NCBI GenBank assembly: GCA_018971405.1
Contig: JAGXAX010000064.1
Span: 1-7,689 of the forward strand
DNA: 7,689 nt
Source of the DNA: Alphaproteobacteria bacterium
GTDB lineage: Bacteria; Pseudomonadota; Alphaproteobacteria; Micavibrionales; UBA2020
Reading direction: 5' to 3'
In this document: positions 5,654-7,689 of the stretch, piece after piece
How the letters are laid out: each line of letters starts with the position of its first letter
How positions within the stretch are numbered: the first letter of the stretch is position 1
Made by a program: the position numbers and the translations under genes
The notes under the pieces: generated by a model
Databases searched by the model: none
What the model saw: the letters and a program-made list of their open reading frames with translations, nothing else
What the model was told of the DNA's origin: nothing

Positions 5654-6390
5654 CCGTGAAGCGGCGGATGACGGCTATGACTATAATCGTTTAAAGGGAG
5701 GTAATTTTCAAGATGGACGAAAATATGTTCTACGAATTTAACCCCGGAAAGTTCTAAAATTGCAATAAAGGCGAGCAGAAATGGGAAAAGATATTCGGAG
5801 AAGGCGCTTCTGCGGATCAAAAGGTAATAGCCGCAAGCGATTCTTTTTTTAAGGAGTTCCCATCCGTTTAAAACGGCTTCCACCTCATTTTTTGATGTGG
5901 CATACAGTTTCCCTGCGGTATCAAGATTGAGGGGAAATTTATACGTCCAGGACAGCCATTTTCTATCGCAGGGGTTGTTCTGGACGAGGGCTTCAAGTTT
6001 CTTGTCAATGAGATTTAATTGAAGAGGGTCATTCGTGGCCTCTTTTTCTGCGCTGATCTTCTCCTTTGCTTTTTGGAAGGCAAAATCGTTTATTTTATCC
6101 GCTAAATAGTCACTGCCTTGATTGAAGAGCAATTGCCAAGCCAAGGTATCTCCGAATCCCCCGCAATAACGCCACAAAAAATAAACGAGCAGCGCGAACA
6201 TCATCGGCGGGAGGGCCGCCGGATTGCCGATCCGGAATTGCGTGCCCAGGGCATCCATGCCGCCGATGTGCAGTTTCCCCGCCTTAAAGGCGATGATGAG
6301 GAAACTCATGATGATGAGATTGCGCCTTTGGCGGACAAAGGCGTCCTTTGGGCTATTACCGCTCGACATCGGGGGAAAGTTTTCCGCCAT
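5629..6390 (-). CDS. Unrecognised membrane protein with three predicted helices
   Basis: I do not recognise this 253-residue protein. A positively charged start (RQRRN, 20-24) precedes a hydrophobic segment at about 24-36. A second segment lies at about 60-76 (MMFALLVYFLWRY) and a third at about 199-219 (FLLAFIAILEL). By the positive-inside rule the N-terminus and the 120-residue charged, Lys/Glu-rich middle part should be cytoplasmic. The DNA is clearly AT-richer than its neighbours: hand counts give 19/60 G+C at 5701-5760 and 23/60 at 6061-6120. This suggests recent transfer or an orphan gene. It starts 7 nt after the pdxH stop with no clear ribosome binding site (ATG 6390; an alternative ATG is at 6369) and ends 10 nt before htpG, so it is probably co-transcribed with both. 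Its last 80 codons overlap the probable htpG promoter. Confidence 0.75.
   Translation of the reverse strand: MAENFPPMSSGNSPKDAFVRQRRNLIIMSFLIIAFKAGKLHIGGMDALGTQFRIGNPAALPPMMFALLVYFLWRYCGGFGDTLAWQLLFNQGSDYLADKINDFAFQKAKEKISAEKEATNDPLQLNLIDKKLEALVQNNPCDRKWLSWTYKFPLNLDTAGKLYATSKNEVEAVLNGWELLKKRIACGYYLLIRRSAFSEYLFPFLLAFIAILELSGVKFVEHIFVHLENYLPLNDYSHSRHPPLHGLLRQFDF
5683..5711 (-). promoter_or_regulatory. Candidate htpG promoter, possibly heat-shock sigma
   Basis: On the minus strand TTGAAA (5711-5706) is followed after exactly 17 nt by GATTAT (5688-5683), matching the sigma-70 consensus at 5 of 6 and 4 of 6 positions. Including the preceding C, the -35 reads CTTGAA, as in RpoH promoters; the -10 (CGATTAT) is only a loose fit to the alphaproteobacterial RpoH element. 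Transcription would begin near 5676, about 58 nt before the htpG ATG, inside the 3' end of the membrane protein gene. Confidence 0.45.
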
Positions 6391-6397
6391 TTCAAAG

Positions 6398-6991
6398 TCA
6401 GGGGTTCAGGCGCGCCACCGTCCAGCCGTCGCCGTCCTTGCGGCTGAACAGGAAACGGTCGTGCAGGCGGCCTTTGCCTTCCTGCCAGAACTCGATCTTC
6501 TGCGGCGTGACGCAAAACCCGACCCAGTGCGGCGGGCGCGGCACTTCGCCGCCCTCGAATTTCTTCTCGAACTCCGCGACGCGGTCCTCCAGCTCCTTGC
6601 GGCTGGAGAGCGGGCGCGACTGCTGGCTCGCCCAGGCGCCGAGGCGGCTCAAATAGTGCCGCGTCTTGAAGTACGTGTCCACCAGCGGCGCGGGCATCAG
6701 CGCGGCCTTGCCCTCGACCCGCACCTGCCGTGTCTGCGTTTTCCAGTGGAAGCACAGCGCGACGTTGGGGTTATTGGTGAGTTCGCCGCCCTTACGGCTT
6801 TCCATATTCGTATAAAAACAGAACCCGTCCTCATCGACCCGTTTCAGCAAAACCATGCGGACGGAAGGCTTTCCGTCCTTGCTGACGGTGGCCAGCGACA
6901 TGGCGTCAGGGTCGGAGATCTCGGTCTTGTAGGCCTCCGCCATCCACTTTTTAAATAATTCGATCGGGTTTTCCTGCGGGCTGATTTCCAT
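6398..6991 (-). CDS. pdxH: Pyridoxine/pyridoxamine 5'-phosphate oxidase
   Basis: PdxH is the FMN enzyme that oxidises PNP or PMP to pyridoxal 5'-phosphate, the last step of de novo synthesis and a salvage step. The 197-residue product has FMN- and substrate-contacting residues at a constant offset of 22 from E. coli PdxH as I remember it: Lys50 in RMVLLK, Tyr107, Arg111, Ser115, and Arg175/His177. The family signature IEFWQEGKGRLHDR is at 166-179, and the end VARLNP is typical. The ATG at 6991 is chosen because an upstream in-frame extension to 7069 lacks family character; the ribosome binding site (GAAGAAA) is weak. It is probably the first gene of a unit with the membrane protein and htpG. 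Its product PLP is the cofactor of the desulfurase encoded at 1746-2870, but the genes are not co-directional. Confidence 0.97.
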   Translation of the reverse strand: MEISPQENPIELFKKWMAEAYKTEISDPDAMSLATVSKDGKPSVRMVLLKRVDEDGFCFYTNMESRKGGELTNNPNVALCFHWKTQTRQVRVEGKAALMPAPLVDTYFKTRHYLSRLGAWASQQSRPLSSRKELEDRVAEFEKKFEGGEVPRPPHWVGFCVTPQKIEFWQEGKGRLHDRFLFSRKDGDGWTVARLNP

Positions 6992-7029
6992 GGTTTCTTC
7001 GTGAACCTTGCAAAAAATTGTGGTCAAGT

Positions 7030-7069
7030 TTGTGTTGCCGTTAACGTGACTTGTGTTTAGATATATCAA
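7030..7069. promoter_or_regulatory. Divergent pdxH / lipoprotein control region with phased repeats
   Basis: The AT-rich gap 6992-7130 separates divergent genes. Heptamers TTGTGTT occur at 7030-7036 and 7051-7057, exactly 21 bp apart, on either side of the palindrome CGTTAACG (7039-7046). A second palindrome, GATATATC, is at 7060-7067. Weak promoter pairs are TTGCCG (7035-7040) with TAGATA (7058-7063) toward the lipoprotein, and, on the minus strand, TTGATA (7069-7064) with GTTAAC (7045-7040) toward pdxH. The repeats would then overlap both promoters, as an operator could. Confidence 0.3.
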
Positions 7070-7130
7070 GATGAAATTAAGAAATCCATAGGATGATCGG
7101 TTATTTCTTTAATCAGAGAAAGGTAAAAAT

Positions 7131-7625
7131 ATGAAAATGAAGATTATCGTCCTCGCCGCCGTGTCCGCGCTCACGCTGTCCGGCTGCGCGCAAAACGGCG
7201 AGCAGAACTCCTGGGGCATGGGCACCAAGCAGACCGTCGGCACCGCGGGCGGCGCGATTCTCGGCGGCTTCCTCGGCTCCAAGGTCGGCCATGGCGGCGG
7301 CCAGCTCTGGGCGACGGGCGCGGGCGCGCTGCTCGGCGCTTTCGCGGGCAGCGAGATCGGCAAGTCGCTCGACAAGGCCGACATGGCTTATCACGAGCAG
7401 GCCGTGCAGCAGGCCTATACGGCGCCTTTGAACCAGACGATCAGCTGGAACAACCCGCAGTCCGGCCACAGCGGCTCGATCACGCCGGTCCGCGAAGGCA
7501 CGCAGGCCTCGACCGGCGACACCTGCCGCGAGTTCAAGCAGGCGATCATGATCGACGGCCAGGCGCAGACCGCGGTCAGCACCGCCTGCCGCAATCCGGA
7601 CGGAACCTGGACAGTCGAACACTGA
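7131..7625 (+). CDS. 17 kDa surface antigen-type lipoprotein with glycine zipper
   Basis: This 164-residue protein is a predicted outer-membrane lipoprotein. A lipoprotein signal peptide ends at the lipobox LSGC with Cys19 as the lipidated residue; Ala at the next position is not an inner-membrane retention signal. Two glycine-zipper helices follow, about 37-53 (GTAGGAILGGFLGSKVG) and 61-77 (ATGAGALLGAFAGSEIG). The C-terminal domain (about 105-164) has the family pattern NPQSGHSGSITP, CREF, IDG and ACRNPDGTW, with Cys132 and Cys153 that could form a disulfide. The length matches the Rickettsia 17 kDa antigen family. The ATG at 7131 has AAAGG (7118-7122) 8 nt upstream; a second ATG at 7137 would remove only two residues. 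Exact function is unknown; such proteins are thought to help keep the envelope stable. No clear terminator is seen before the window ends. Confidence 0.93.
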   Translation: MKMKIIVLAAVSALTLSGCAQNGEQNSWGMGTKQTVGTAGGAILGGFLGSKVGHGGGQLWATGAGALLGAFAGSEIGKSLDKADMAYHEQAVQQAYTAPLNQTISWNNPQSGHSGSITPVREGTQASTGDTCREFKQAIMIDGQAQTAVSTACRNPDGTWTVEH

Positions 7626-7689
7626 CCGTGCCGGCGCCGGCCGCGCGCTTAATCGTTCTAAAAGAGCGGCTGAAAAAAACGGCTCCGGA

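Noticed and set aside
7630..7641. 12-bp GC palindrome after the lipoprotein gene, possibly a terminator
   Set aside because: It leaves no loop and no T run follows; the window ends too soon to judge.

Overview
The window looks like a piece of an alphaproteobacterial chromosome carrying mostly core genes. Evidence: the DnaA C-terminal half has the [11 protein letters not shown]...GRDHTT region typical of the class; there is a 17 kDa-surface-antigen-type lipoprotein of the kind first known from Rickettsia; and the hydrolase and ferredoxin resemble alphaproteobacterial family members. Base composition is high-GC (one hand-counted 60-base line in the desulfurase gene is 40/60 G+C). One gene between 5629 and 6390 is much poorer in G+C. 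I cannot place the organism to order with confidence.

Layout, left to right: (1) the 3' half of dnaA (+), closed by a strong intrinsic terminator; (2) a COG2945-type alpha/beta hydrolase (-); (3) a divergent intergenic region with candidate promoters both ways and a 7-bp inverted repeat; (4) a tight three-gene (+) operon of a NifS/IscS-like cysteine desulfurase, a DUF1543 protein (8-nt overlap) and an adrenodoxin-type 2Fe-2S ferredoxin (5-nt gap); (5) a convergent junction containing a 24-bp tandem duplication of the ferredoxin stop region; (6) a (-) strand block of pdxH, an unrecognised three-helix membrane protein, then htpG (Hsp90), where htpG also seems to have its own promoter inside the preceding gene; (7) a divergent intergenic region and a complete glycine-zipper outer-membrane lipoprotein (+).

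How the genes may work together: desulfurase and ferredoxin supply sulfur and electrons, the two classic inputs of iron-sulfur cluster assembly, so the DUF1543 protein locked between them is a candidate accessory factor of that pathway. PdxH makes the pyridoxal phosphate that the desulfurase needs, but it is on the other strand and the link may be incidental. HtpG is a general chaperone.

I do not see a spectacular new system such as a defence island, CRISPR array or mobile element. The points most worth following are the DUF1543 gene inside an Fe-S operon and its visible internal duplication, the extra cysteine in the ferredoxin cluster loop, the duplicated ferredoxin terminus, and the AT-rich orphan membrane gene inserted before htpG and overprinting its probable promoter.
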